The notes below the pieces were generated by a model, which searched no databases, was not told where the DNA came from, and was given only the letters and a program-made list of their open reading frames with translations. Both the position numbers and the translations under genes were made by a program. 64,000 nt of DNA from Lucifuga dentata (taxonomy: Eukaryota > Chordata > Actinopteri > Ophidiiformes > Bythitidae), in contig VXCM01000134.1 of NCBI GenBank assembly GCA_014773175.1, positions 119,494 to 183,493 of the forward strand, given 5' to 3'. This document shows positions 36,373 through 50,533 of this stretch, piece by piece; positions within the stretch are counted from its first letter, which is position 1, and every line of letters begins with the position of its first letter.

Positions 36373-39300
36373 CAGTGACTAAATTCAGTACACCTTTACT
36401 GTCCTCAAGCTACCACATATCTGCTGGGTGACCTTACATATAAACACACTTTAATGAAAATTGTATCAGTTTCAGTAAAAAAAAAAAAAAAAAAANAAAA
36501 AAAAAAAAAAAAAAATGCATGTGTGATCAAAATTTGGCTCTGCAGCACTTTGGCAAAGACACAAATCGGCAAATACACAAAGCTTCTACAAATCACAAAT
36601 CTTGATATGCCAACATAGTGTACCTAGTTTTTCAACATGGAGTCAAAATACAATCTTGTTCTCAGACCCTGGCTACTTAAAAAAAACCAGTATTCTCATT
36701 TCTTGCAGTCCCAAAACAAAAGCAAGCATGCGGCCAGCTTTCAGGTCGCAACCCAGACTCTGAAAATCAGAGATCTAGCAGCCTAATCTGTCTAAGCTCT
36801 TTCTATCTTATTTCAGTCTGGCCTGTTTGAGGATGAAGGAGAAGAAAAAGAAAAAGGAGGAAAAGAAAAAAAGAGAAGCTGGATGGTGATCAGCTCTGCA
36901 TTTTATTCAGGTGGGATCGGCACTCACTGGGCAGAGTAATGGAGCAAGGAATGGAGGAGAGAAGGTAGAAGTGAGCAACATGGAAAAGAAGAGAAGGTGG
37001 TGAGAGGAGAGAGGAAGAAAGAGTAGTTAAGATGGAGGTATAAAGGCAGAGAGTGACAGGAGGAGGAGGAAGGAGCTAAAGATATGAAAAGGCTGCTGGG
37101 AAAAAGTTTGAAAAAGGAGAGGGCACAGACCTTTTGCATCTAACTATAAAGACAGAAATCTGTGGCACCAGTATCTCTGAACCTGGCACTGTATGAAGTT
37201 GATATTTGGCAGGTTTATTGCTCAGGACCCAAGGACGTACAGTGTTGCATGTGAAGTTGGTTGGATGAGCAGTTCTCGAATTGAACTGTGCTGGTAAAAA
37301 GTATTCCACGTGGAAGGATATGCTCCAGGTGTGGCAGCATATGCTCTGGCCCAGTGCCACGGTCTCAACCCGACCCCATACAGCAAACAAAGCTAGCTCA
37401 TGAGGACGTGCAGAACAAAATTATGGCAGGCTGTGGCGCAAACCATTAAGTCCGGTGTTGTGCCGAAATCTGCATCCCTACTGAAAATTGCATCCCCACT
37501 GTAAATAATTTCTGTATATGAAAGAATGAAATCGCGTTAAGAGCTCACATCTGGGGCTATTTGGATGTGACAGAGTGATTTTGGTGCATTGAGCCTCCTC
37601 AGGGCTGAGAAAGGAGGGGATGCATTTTTCAGCAAGTGCTCTTCTGCCAAAATTTGCATCCCCAGTGTAAACAACTTTCTGAAGATGAAGGAATGAAATG
37701 ACATTAAAAATTCATATTTGTGGCTATTTTTGTGAGTCTGAGTGAGTTTGGTGAATGTAACCCTCAGGTTCGAGAAAGGAGGAGATGCATTTTTCAGCAG
37801 AAATAACAAATAAGAATGGAGGACTGAATCGCTGCTGCCCAATAGACTTACTGTAGGTATTATTGTTATTGCCTCTAAGAAGTGCCATAATCACTGTTTG
37901 ATAAAAGTTATTCAAAAGAATAAATATTATCTTGGATTACATATGTGATCCATTGTCCGCGAGTGGGGATGCAATTCTCGGCAGGGATGCAGGGATTTCG
38001 GCACAACACCGGCCTGTTCCCAACAGGCATGTTTTGAACAGGCTAGTGTGTTCTCTGTGTTCATCACTAGTGTGATGAACACAGAGAGAGAACTAATATA
38101 GTAACGAGTCCGACAAATCAAGGCAGATAGAAGAACGAACATAGATAGGGTCTTCAGCTTTCTACTACTACTACAGAGAGATGGACTGACAGACGTGAAG
38201 GTTAGGAAGAAAGCATGTTCTAGTCTTTCGAAGCCAAGAGAAAAATACCAGATTAAGAAAATCTTGCATTGTCTGAGCAATTAACTTTCAATTTTCAATC
38301 AACTTTCAATCAATGTCACCATACGTTGTTTACCATATGAGCAAGAAAATAATGAACATTTTAATTATTCATGGTGTCTTAGTAGCCGGCATACTGAACT
38401 GTGACATGAAGAAATGTCATTGCACCATGCAGCACATCTGGAGCCTAACAGATCAATGACACATTACAGAGTATGGAAACATACCCCCAAAGACTAGAAA
38501 ACATATCACTCCACACACGGTGCAAAACCCCAGACTACTTTTGTAACTAATTCATATCTGCCAGCGTTGTTGTAGTAGTAAATAATCATGTGTTATCACT
38601 TATTCCTATAGTGATTACTTCCATTTTTCTCTGTGAGGAACATACAGGAACAAACTACACAGCGTTGAGTTTCAGCCCAGCATGCAGGGAATCATGCTGG
38701 AACAATGCATTGGATTCATTCCAACTCTTGTTTCCATCCAGCTACAATGCTGACAGAATTTCTTTCTTTTTTTTTTAAGCATTTTCTATAGATAAATTCC
38801 ATTTTTCACTATTTTATGACAGATTTACAAAAAAACAAAAAATTCATGGAAGAACCCATATGAATACTTGTTCAGAAAATGATGTATTAACTTAAAGGGG
38901 ACATATTAATAAAGATTTATATGCTCTTATTTTCATTTAGGGGTCTTTTTGAAAACCCTGCAATAGTTTAATGTGCAAGAGTCATATTAACTCACTCCTA
39001 CTCTCCCTTGCTGCATCTGCTGTGCACACTGTGTTAAAACAGGCTGTTTTAAAAGCTCTATTTTGTTAGGCCAGCTGTGTCAGGCCTGAGCTGGCAACAA
39101 CCACAGACTGTGAAACACAGATGCTGGCCAAAAACTGTTTCACTAGCCACATACTTGGTGTGTCTAAACAGGTGTGTAGGCGGGTAAATTCATGTGTTAC
39201 ATGTTTATGTAACATGTTACAGAAGTAAAGAACCCATCGAAAGTGAAGCTTTAATGGCAATTCAGGTGTCATACCAGATCAATTTCTGTAGTGTGAAGAT

Positions 39301-41855
39301 GAGCTGAAATAACAAAACAGCATAATATGTCCCCTTTAAGGGCACTGCTTTCTCAGACTGGTCAGTCTTTGTATTGGTAACATAATGTCTGCTGTATGTT
39401 ATGCACTAACAGGGATACTCAGGGTCAGTGAAGTGTTGTGAGCTGAGCTTAGCGACAAGCAGAAAGCACAGACATTTGGCACAGGACATAGAACAGGGAG
39501 TAAAACTTACCAGTCATGTCAGGAGGGAAGGCAGGAAAAGGTTCTAGAAAGAGGAAAAAAAAAAAGAAATGTAAATAACTGTAGATGAAAGTAACATGAT
39601 AATATGATGATGAATAACTAACAGATTGTTGTGTTGGTAGGACCTGCAAAGGTTCTATGATTGTCAGAATGAATGATAGGGGCACTCTTATAAGGACCCT
39701 GATAGAACCACTATAATATAAAACTCATTTGGTGATCAAATTTTTAGATGAGTCATACTTGGTGTGAGTTCACAAATTCAATCTCTTTTTCACTGGAGCT
39801 GCTCCAGGATATGCATTGGATTTTCTCAACAATTACAGTCCAAGTTCTCTGCTGTCTGGCTTTAAGGGAGACTTTTATGCTCTACATCCTAATTAATTAA
39901 TATGATGTTATTTTGTAGATCACTGCCGTCCAGCATACTCTTAACTTAACCATCATACATTATAATATAATATGAAAGGCTAGTAGGTATCAACCTGCTA
40001 ACCTGTGCCAGTGTCACCCTAAACAATGAGATTCAGTTGGCTGTCCTAACATAAAAGTATAAAATATAAGCACTCATTTGGATTTCTTTCCCTAAAGGCA
40101 AGATGTAGCTCAGTGTCCCAGCCACAGATTACACAACTCTCTTTGTCATTTTAATATAGTGCCTTACAATATGAAATAAAGCACCAAATACATCATATGG
40201 TTTGGTATATTTTGATAATTCAATTGCCACATTATAGGCCTACACATCTGACAAATCTTAAAGGAAATGAATTTTAATATAGCTGAATTTCAAAAATACA
40301 GTGAGCTGCACTTTTTTTTGGCACTTGTTAGTCCTTTTTTGAGAAAAATCAATAAAGATTTGTAGAGTTCCAAGATGGCCCATAAATCTTCCTGGATGAC
40401 AGTTATTATTGCAAAATAGAGAGGAAAATAGAAGGGAAGACAAAAGAGTGGGTTAACAGGATTGGAAGACAGGAAGTGTGTTCTTGCTTTGTCATTCTTC
40501 CTCACTTATCTCTTTTCTTCCCCCTTGTTTGCAATTTTATCCTTCAATCCACCATCAGAAAAGCCGGGGGAAAAGACAAAGGAAACAAAGAGGATGGATG
40601 GAAGATGGAGAAGTGGAGAAATGGTGGAAAGGGAAGGAGGACTGGAGGCACGGGAAAGGGTCGACAGAGTAGGGACTGAGATTTAATGCTGTTCACTACT
40701 TGCTGGAGTATGCAACATATTCAGAAAGCGAGAGGGGGAGAGAAAAGGAGAAGAAAGATGGAAAGAGAGGGAGAGCAAGGAAGAATGACAGCATGATAAA
40801 AAAAGGAAATGTAGCAGAGATGAACATGAGAGAGGAGGAAGGACAGGATGAAAAACGATGAGATGGAAGAGAGCAAGCAATGGAATTACAGAAATAAAAA
40901 GACATGAAAATGAAATGAAAGTGTATGTACTCTGTGTGTGTGTGTGTGTGTCTTTCAGAAAACACAAATACATTTCACATCAGGCCAACAAACACCACCC
41001 TGATGTGCTGAATGAAGCACTGTTTGCTACATTAAATGATAATATTTCCATTACTTAACATGACAGAGAGAACAACATAAATGTGTGTATGTGTGTGTCT
41101 GTGTGTGTGAGGCTTGTCAAAGTCAAATCAGGAAATGAGGATTTAAAGTTTTATTCCATGTCTAGTCTGTTTCTGTTGTTTCTCCTAAAACTTTCACTTA
41201 CAATTGTCTGGCTGTTAGTTAAGCTTCCATGTATGTTGGTGTGTGTGTGTGTCTGTGTGTGTGTGAGACACATCACACATAAGCATGGACCAGGCTGAAT
41301 ATGACCAAAATGTTAGGAAAAGAAAGAAAGAAAAAAAAAGAAAAGAAGAAAGACAGAGAGGAATCAAGACAGGATAGGGTGGGGTGAAATAGGAAAAAAG
41401 TGAGGGAAATATAGAGAGGGAGATATAATGAAAGATAGATTAGAATCCATGCCCAAAGGCCATTTGTGTCCTACTTTCTGGGTTTTTTTTTTCTGTGTGC
41501 ACATATATGTGTGTTTGTGTACAATATGTGTGCATGTGCGTGAGAAGGAGAAACAATATATTTTTCTCCCCCTCTGTCTTGTCTCCCATCTCTAGTGAGA
41601 ACTGAACGTCAAGAGCATTGGGGGGAGAAGGGATAGAGAGGAAGACAGCATGGAGAAAAGAGATGGAGCGATGGCGATTGATTCCAGGAAAAGACTGAAT
41701 CCCTCAGACAGGTAACGTTGGACACGCTGTGGTCATGAGACTTACGTGTACACTCCTCCAGCTCGATGCTGCTGCTCATGTGGATGTTGTCTATTCTGAT
41801 GTGGCCTCTGCTCGTGTGCTCAAAAAAACCCTCAAACACCACCTGAGAGAGAGAC

Positions 41856-41909
<54 letters not shown>

Positions 41910-42902
41910 ATTAACCTTCTTTGATAGATACTTTGATGATACCATTTCCCTGCAGTTCTTTGTGAACTTGACTGACCTGATACTCCTTGGGGCTCTGGGG
42001 CAGGATGGCCCGCCCTTCCCTCCAGTGAGGCCCCTGGTCTCCTTTCAGTGTCCAAAGCAGCGTCTCCTCCTGCTCGCTGTCCCTCAGCAGGACCCTCAGG
42101 CTTCCCTGAGCCTCCCCCTGGAGCTGGTAGTAGAAGAGGAGGCAGAGCGGGCCTTGCTCGGGCCCCACCTCAGGGCTCAGCAGACGGGCTCGCTTGTGCT
42201 GGGTGTGGGGGCCAGCATCCAGGTGGAGGTAGTTCCCTGAGAAGTCTGCAGGAAGAGATGGGAGTGTGTGTTTGATTTCACATCACTGCATCATTATTGC
42301 AAAATAGTAATATACTGTAGTTCAGGGTAATGAGTTGTAACAATGATTCAAATCTTTTTCATTTTAGTGTGCGTTAATGAAGGCAGTATGCAGGGTTCTG
42401 TCTGCACTGTTTGCCTCTGTTTTTCATTTAATGGACTGATTTGTTTTTACTTCAATGAACTGTATATTTGGTTTCAGTGATGCACATTGAAACAGGCCCA
42501 GCTCACAGCTGCAGCAGGATGTGGTTGTTTCATAATGACCATCACTCTGTGGTATGCGGCTTAACCGCAAATAAGACTGCCATTTCATCATGGCTGATAA
42601 TGGCTATGGATACAAATGAAAATGCACACACGCGCGCACGCACACACACAAAACCATGCTAAACAGCCCTAATCATTTTGAATGCTGACACCTCATTCTG
42701 TTGCACTCTGCGTTTTTTGCAACTTAGTCAGCACTGCTATCACATCAATAGTCACAATGCCCGTGTACCATATCTGTGTGTTTGTGTGCACACGCTTTTG
42801 TTTTTTTTTTTCACTTTAAACACTATCAATTTTTTATCTAATTCACTTCCTTTCACTCCTCTCAGCTCAAGGAAGAGATGGAGAGCAAAGGATGTAACAG
42901 GA

Positions 42903-42955
<53 letters not shown>

Positions 42956-43112
42956 ATAGTGTTTTCCCCACTTTAAAGAGGACCATAACCATTAGCTTGC
43001 TGCTGTGTTTAGCTGTTTGTCTATTAGGACCAGAGAGTGAAAGCTTCGCTAGAGCTGCAAATACTGTTTATATTGACAGACACTGTGGTTGACACCTCAT
43101 GGAGAGAAAGAA

Positions 43113-43156
<44 letters not shown>

Positions 43157-46100
43157 TGGTCTACCTTTCTATCAATCTGTCTATTTTTCTATCCACCTCT
43201 TGCCTCAGTAAAGACAGAAGAAAAAAAACCTTTTGTACAGATTTTTCAGTACATCACATGTAATGAATAATGGATTTGGGTTGAGGTAACTGTTTCTTCA
43301 CTTAGAGGCAATGAAAAAAGCGCTGAATTATCTTTGCTCATTAAGTACAGTTAGAGAAAGTTGCAGTGTTTTTCTGTCTCTGCGTTTGATCTTGGCGGGC
43401 ATGCAAAAAGAGGGAATTAATTAACAACTCTCCATGGGGGGATAGGCATGGATCGAGAATTAGCTCTGAGGGAGGGAGATACATATTGCATGCATGTGTG
43501 TCTGTACATACGTGTGTGTTCACTTGAGTGTGAATGTGTAGATATCTTTGTTTATATCCATGTCAGTCAGTGCATGTGTATGTGTGTGGCTCACACGTAG
43601 AGTTATTTGTGTGCATGTGTGTGTATTTGATTGCAGATTTGGATGGCTGATAAAGTCTTGTATGTATGAATCTTCAGATTTCACAAGGGACCGTCAGAAG
43701 TGAACACAGGCAATAACAAACAGTGCACTGTGGGCAAAACAGTACAGTGTCAGCTCCTGTTTTCACTGCAGGAGATAATTACTCTAAACAGATGATTTTG
43801 CTGTTGATCTGAGTCATGCTTATTCCGAACATGGAGCGCTGTGAACTGCATGCCACAATAAAACCGCAAAGAGTCTTCAGTATTTTCAGCTAAGCTCTTT
43901 AAGCTGACAGCAAATTCAGCAAGCCGAATTGTTCTTAAAAACTGTTTATGATATTTTTAGAAGATGCACCCTGCCTCTGGACGGGCTTTACTGCTGGAAA
44001 GCTTCACCCCTCTAAAGAAGTCTTACTTTCAGCCTTCAACAGAGCTTGCTCAAAACAAAAGAAAATATTCTGTAATTGGGGTGAGAAAGTTCCACTTGTT
44101 CTCAGTGTTTTCTCCTTGAAACGAGAATAAATGAGCAGCATGAATATCAAGACAATGACCCCTGATTTTGTACAGATGTACAGAAAGGGTATACGTCATA
44201 CCTCAACCAAGGCCCAACAGTTCTCTTATTTCACTATTTCTGCTTATAAAAAAATCCAGACTTTTACTATCATCACCTAAAAATCAGATGTGTAAAAAAA
44301 AAAAAGTTAAGATGTACATTCATTGTACATCATCTTCTTAATTTAACACAAACTTTAAAGGACCATACCACCCATTTTGAGCCTTATATATTCAGTTTTC
44401 ATACACGTATAAGGTTACTGACAATCATTTCCCAAAGGATAAAACCATATTTCAGCTTTCCTGGTATTTTGCAAAATCTCTTAATCTTTCAAGATGCATC
44501 CACCTTAAAAATCAATGTTTCACCTGCTAATAGTTATGCAAAATTATGAAGTCATGGTCATTAAAATTTTTTGATAAACGCAGGTCTTCTTTTGGGACTA
44601 TATTCCCCAGTGGAGACATACANTTAAAATTTTTTGATAAACGCAGGTCTTCTTTTGGGACTATATTCCCCAGTGGAGACATACATTCATACATACATAC
44701 ATACATTCATACATACTGCACTTTTTATTGAGCTTAAATGCTAAAATTACATAACTTCTAAAAAAAAAAAAAAAAAAAACCCTGAATACACGTGTTGTTC
44801 ACAATAATGGATTACCTATCCTGAGAACGTTTTAAATATCAACAAGTTGATTTTAATAGCGTACCACAATGAAATGAAACCAATGTCGGTCTGGAAGGTA
44901 GGGAAAAATTTTTTTTTAACTCACTGTAGTAACTTCCAGTAGTATGCTTTGGGAAATTATTGTCCGTCACCTCAGGTGTATGAAAATTGAATATATTAGG
45001 CTCAAACATGCAAAATGGGAGGCATGGTCCTTTAATCCACCAAATCTGAATCAATATGTGGATCTGGAGGTAATAAGTCAATAACATTTTGGGATCACTT
45101 CAAGACTATTCAAAGCAATGCAATCAGATCTTACAATCTGATGTCAACCTTAATTTTTTGACCTGTTTTACCCACTTTCAAGCATTCCAGTTTCTCTACT
45201 TATCACTAACTAAACCGCTTTCCAAAACTACTAGTCTGGAGTGTTCCCTTTCAGTGAAAATCTCCATAGGGTAAAGAATGGCAGTGTTGCCCTATCTAAG
45301 ATCAAAAGAATAACTTATGAATTCTGTTATTTTAAAACTTTAAAAGAGCTTTCCATGACAAGCGCTTGGGATTTGATTAGCATAGTGAGACAGCTTTGAG
45401 ACAGGGTGCCGCGCTAATGTTGCTGTAGAACAAGACTTCATGTCATGTAGCTGTCTAACGCTGAGACACGGATGCTGCTAAGTCAATTGCGCAAACACAC
45501 ACGTATGCACACAGATGCTCATAAAAGCCAATGCGTGCACTGTTTTCATACGTGCACAGACACACTTGCAGAAACGTGGATGCACACAACACAACACACT
45601 GACACACAGCAGCTGAATGTGATGTGGAGCCTTGCCTGATGTCACAGCCCCGTCTGTGTGTAAAGAGGAGCTGCTCACTCAACCAGAAACTGGATGGCTT
45701 CAACAGATACAGAGAGAACCTTGGTAGATGGCAAGGTCATGTGTGCGTCTGTGCGCGTATGTGTGTGTTTGCGAAGGAAATGCACCCACACACCTTGAGT
45801 GTTTCATAGTCGGACAGTCCCGTCCTGAGTAGTGTGTGTCTTTGTGCATGCGTGTGTGTCGGAGCCTCTGGGAGTTGTGGAGAGCTAAGGCAGCACTTCT
45901 GTCAAAGCCATCATCTGACTTATCTGACTGCTCTGTACTGTATGTGTGTGCTGAATGGGCAGAGTGTGTGTGTGATGGATAAAACAGTCTTGCTTCTCCC
46001 CAAGCTGTCCTATTAAAGATGGACAGATGTGGGAGGTGCAATTATGACTGAGAAAAGAGAGAGAGAGGTGACCACTGAGGAGTGTATGTGTGTGTGTGTG

Positions 46101-47610
46101 TGCGTGTGTGTGATGACTTGAAGAGACAGCATACATCACAAGTTAGAAGTGGAAAAAAAAAAGAAATGGGTGACTTAGTGAGAAAGGAAAGAAAAAGAGA
46201 AGTGATTACAGAGTTTAAAAAGGATACTGAAGCAAAGAACAGAGAAGAGAGAGAGAAACTATATTAGGAAAAGTAAAAAAAAAAAAATGATTGTTTTCTT
46301 AAAAACCTAAGTAAGGTGTTCAGATTTAGTAGANGAAAAGTAAAAAAAAAAAAATGATTGTTTTCTTAAAAACCTAAGTAAGGTGTTCAGATTTAGTAGA
46401 TCAGAATGAAATCCTTGCGTTGGATGGTTGCTGTCAGCGATTCCTCTGTAATGGTCTGCTACAGGATAAATAAACCACAAACCCTTTACACCAAAGAACG
46501 TCAATCATTTCAACATGATGCTTGGTTCTGTGCTAAAAAATGATGTCAAGCTGTTAAAGTGCATCTGATAGAATGTTAAGTTACCATGTCTAATCTGTCA
46601 TGTACCGCATGCTAGGTGCTCCTTCATGTTGAAAGGAGCCAGCTGAGGTGTTTCCAGCATCTAGACAGGATGACTCCTAAATGCCTCACTGGGGAGGTAT
46701 TCTGGGCATGTCTGACCGGCAGGAGACCATGAGGCAGACCCAGAATATGCCAGAGGGAATATATATATATATATATATCTCATCTGGTCTGGGAATGCCT
46801 GGGTTTCCCCCAGGAAGAGCTAGAAAATGTGGCAAGTAAGAGCGACATCTATACTACTTTGCTTCAACTGCTGCCTCTGCGACCGAACTCAGATCAAATG
46901 TGGAAGCTGGATGGATGGACTGATGGGTGTGTTAGTAGTCAATGAATACTCACTGTCAGATTCCAGAGTGAGATCCAGCCTGGATCCATGTGCACCGTGC
47001 CCGTTAGAACTGCTGCCTGCTGTGTGCAGCGACCAGCTCACACCTGAATGAGGATCAGCCGACCAGCCGCACAAACTCTGCTCAAAGTCGCATACAGCTG
47101 ACAGGGATGGAGTGGTGGCTACACGGAGACAGAGGAAGATTGAATGAATAAAAACATGTTACGCTGCTGATTATCAAACTGAAATGTCATCTTTTCCTTG
47201 AAAATTTGCTCTTTTTTCCCTTTAAATAGTGCTTTGAGAGAGATTCCTATTGTATTTTGATGCTTTGGCAATACTGTTAGTATAATATGCATGAAGCATG
47301 TGATAATGTAGACTGATTTGAAATATTAGACTGAAAGAAAAAGAATAGGCAGACAAAGGATTTGACAAAAATAGAAGAGAAAGGAAAGTCAATACAGACA
47401 GAAAAACAGAGAAAGCAGTACAGAAAAGTGGGAAATAGGAGCAAAAAAGAAGTAAAAAAAAATCTAAATGACAAATGTGATATGAAAAGTGTCACAGAAA
47501 CACAACATGGTACTTAAAATATTCCGTACTGTATTCAATAATATATTCAGTTTAACTTGTTGCGGTCAGTTCTGTAGAAACCAAACGGTTGAACAAGGAC
47601 TTTTGGTAAT

Positions 47611-47661
<51 letters not shown>

Positions 47662-49436
47662 CCTACTGGTTGTGAAAGCTTATTCAATTTCTCTTCCTCT
47701 GGAAATCTTGATGTCGAAATCCAGAAGCTTTGTAGTGTGCGCTGACATCACAAGTGAGTAAACTTTGACCTTACAGTGTGAATGTGAGTGTGCAGATGAA
47801 AAAAGTCTTGTTTGGTGTGTACAGTGTGTGTGTGTGTGTGTGTTTACCAGGTCTCATTGCAGTGGTGGTCTGTTCCACTCTGGGTAGGGTGGGGGTGGCT
47901 GTATCAGGCACAGTGGAGGTTTCTATCAGTACAAAAATACAAAAAGGTTTAGAAGAGAAGAGAGCAAAGAAATATGTTAATATGTTTTGGCTAGAAATAT
48001 GTTAATAGATAATCGCAAAAATGCCACGCCTACACAAATTGTGGGTGCAAGAATGTCAACTCGATTGCCTTCTTTTGCACTATTGGGCAAAATTTGAAGG
48101 TGCTGTTGCAGTCCATGTTTTATGACTGAAGACAAAATAATTCATCAAGCTAAAAGAACGGTTTCAGTGATTTACGACTAAATACAGCGTACTTTGTATG
48201 TCGCGTGTGGCCTTATTCTTCCTCTACTTCATTCTCTACATGTTCGCGGTTGGAAAAGCAGGTTTTGGGTGCCTTTTCACCACCGAGCGGTTTGGTGGGA
48301 TGATGTCATCTTGACCGGAAACGGCCATTTTGCATGTTTGAGCCTACTATATTCAATTTTTACACATGTAACGTTACTGGCAATCATTTCCCAAAGGATA
48401 AAACTGGAATGGTGAATTAAAAATGTTTTTCCTACCTTCCAGTCCACCACTGGTTTCAGTTCATTCTGGTACGCTATTAAAATCAATTTGTTGATACTAG
48501 AAATGTTCTTGGGATAGGTAATCCATCATCGCAAAAAAATACATGTTTTCAGGGTTTTTCGAAGTGTCATAATTTTAGCTTTTAAGTGAAATAAAAAGCG
48601 CAGAGTGAATGTATGTCTCCACTGGGGAATATAGTCCCAAAAGAAGACCTGCGTTTATGGAAAAATTTAAATAACCGTAACTTCATAAGGCTGTGTAACT
48701 ATTAGCAGGCGAAACATCGATTTTTAAGGTGGGTGTATCGCTTGAATATTTGATTTTGAAAGATTAAGAGATTTAAAAAAATATCAAGAAAGCTGGAATA
48801 CAGTTTTATCCTTTGGGAGATGGTTGTCAGTAATGTAACATATGAAAATTGAATATATTAGGCTCAAACATACAAAATAGTCGGTATGGTCCTTTAAGGT
48901 TCAGGTGAGAACATGGCTGTCGCGGCTGTTGTCCAGCACTTGAATGAAAGTGTGAAAGGGGAACTCAAGGAACATTCCCGCACCAAGTAGTCCCGCACTG
49001 TTCTGGTATACGTGTGTGAAAGCGGCTATAAAGTATTAAAACGAGTAAGCAAAACGCTCGCTTAGGAACGATGATGCATGCAGCGTAAACCTGCTTTTAC
49101 AGCGAGGAACAGACAGAATTTAAAGGTTAACAAATCCTGTTATATGTACACATCAGTTTTTCCAATTCTTCAGAGCTTTGCTGTGCTGGTACGAAGGCCG
49201 TGGTTTGTTGTGATCCAGGCAGTGACAGAGTGGTGTGAGCTGAAGTCTGAGCCACACGACTCCTTTTACCCACTGCAGGATGGCACATTTATCCCAGAGA
49301 GAATGTACACGCTCACACACACACACACATGCTAAACGCTACAATGATAGACAATGCACTCGATCTGACCTTGGTATACTGCAGCATGGGACCAATGTAT
49401 GATAAACTATACAGAGGCACACATGCACAAACATGC

Positions 49437-49469
<33 letters not shown>

Positions 49470-49826
49470 ATGATGGGGTATTTCAGTGCAACCCCAAGAA
49501 CTTCTGGTTTCAATAAGTGGCTTTCTACTGTTGGTTAAGGCTCCTTAAACAGCCCTGAATGCTTTCAGCTCTCAGTGTGTGTGTGTCTATATGTTGACGT
49601 AAAGGAACAAAAGATTGCCTGACTCGTGCGGCATGAAGCTAACACCACAAAACTCTCAACAGATTATTCTTTCAAGCTAGCTCCTTTTCTTTCTTTCTTT
49701 CTTTCTTTCTTTTTTCTTTCCATATCCTCTCCACCTGTCCATCTCCCCCTGTCATTTGTCATGGTAAATGTGACCAGTTTCATTCAGTTCTGCCGTGCAA
49801 AACCACGAACACCACAAAAGCCCTTT

Positions 49827-49864
<38 letters not shown>

Positions 49865-50216
49865 GATCTCTCCATTTCTCCGCATCTCTGGAACTGAAAC
49901 CCTATCTAGTGTTGTTTCTGTTTTACCACAACCACAATATTCTTCTCCATAACTCTTTTTCTCTCTTTCTGTCATCTTCCCCCAAGGCGTATTTTTATTT
50001 CCATTCATCCTCTGCTTTTGCCTGCCCATGGCTCGCTCTCTTTTCCTCGGGACCGTGCCTGTCTTTCTCTTGATCTCTCGCCTTTCTGTGCCTCTGAGCT
50101 GTAACTTTATCTGGTGTTGTTTTATGTCTGTTTTAACCACCGGCTCGATCTGAGAGCACTCTTGATTCATTTCTTGTTTGGTTGTTCTAGATGTTTCCAT
50201 GACTCACTTGATGATC

Positions 50217-50247
<31 letters not shown>

Positions 50248-50533
50248 ATATTTCTGTATGTGTGGTCTTTTGTATGTGAACTCTTGACCACCGTTAGCTT
50301 TTGTTAATGGCTTTGAGAATTGACAGTGGATGTGTCTAAGTTCCTCCATTTTTTTTTTCCTGTGTGTGTGCGTGTGTACATACAGATGTTTATTGAGTTG
50401 CTTACACAATCTGTTCATTGTGAAAGTATGTAGGATTATGTAAGCACATAATCCTACATACTTGTAATCCTCATATTGTCAATCCAACGCCCCAACATCA
50501 ACGCACACGCATGCACGCACGCACGCACGCACG

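Larger units (their letters stand above)
34490..39510 (-). other. nrp2 intron before the b-type terminal exon
   Basis: The intron is 5.0 kb. It holds two inverted-repeat elements (37452-38012, 38896-39335), a hairpin (38051-38088), a long CA tract (36312-36371), and purine-rich stretches near 35040-35510 and 36830-37080. Confidence 0.8.
42246..46953 (-). other. nrp2 intron inside the MAM domain, repeat-rich
   Basis: The intron is 4.7 kb and contains GA tracts (42905-42951, 43125-43153), a TTAA-flanked element copy (44359-45031) and a non-LTR retrotransposon tail (46606-46921). Confidence 0.8.

Noticed and set aside
41962..42240. 92-codon plus-strand frame with Leu/Pro/Glu-rich sequence
   Set aside because: It is the antisense shadow of the MAM core exon of nrp2. 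The minus-strand reading has domain motifs, correct splice sites and phase.
49784..50200. 138-codon minus-strand frame, Lys/Arg/Glu-rich
   Set aside because: It is driven by a purine-rich strand and a CA tract, has no recognisable domain, and lies inside an nrp2 intron.
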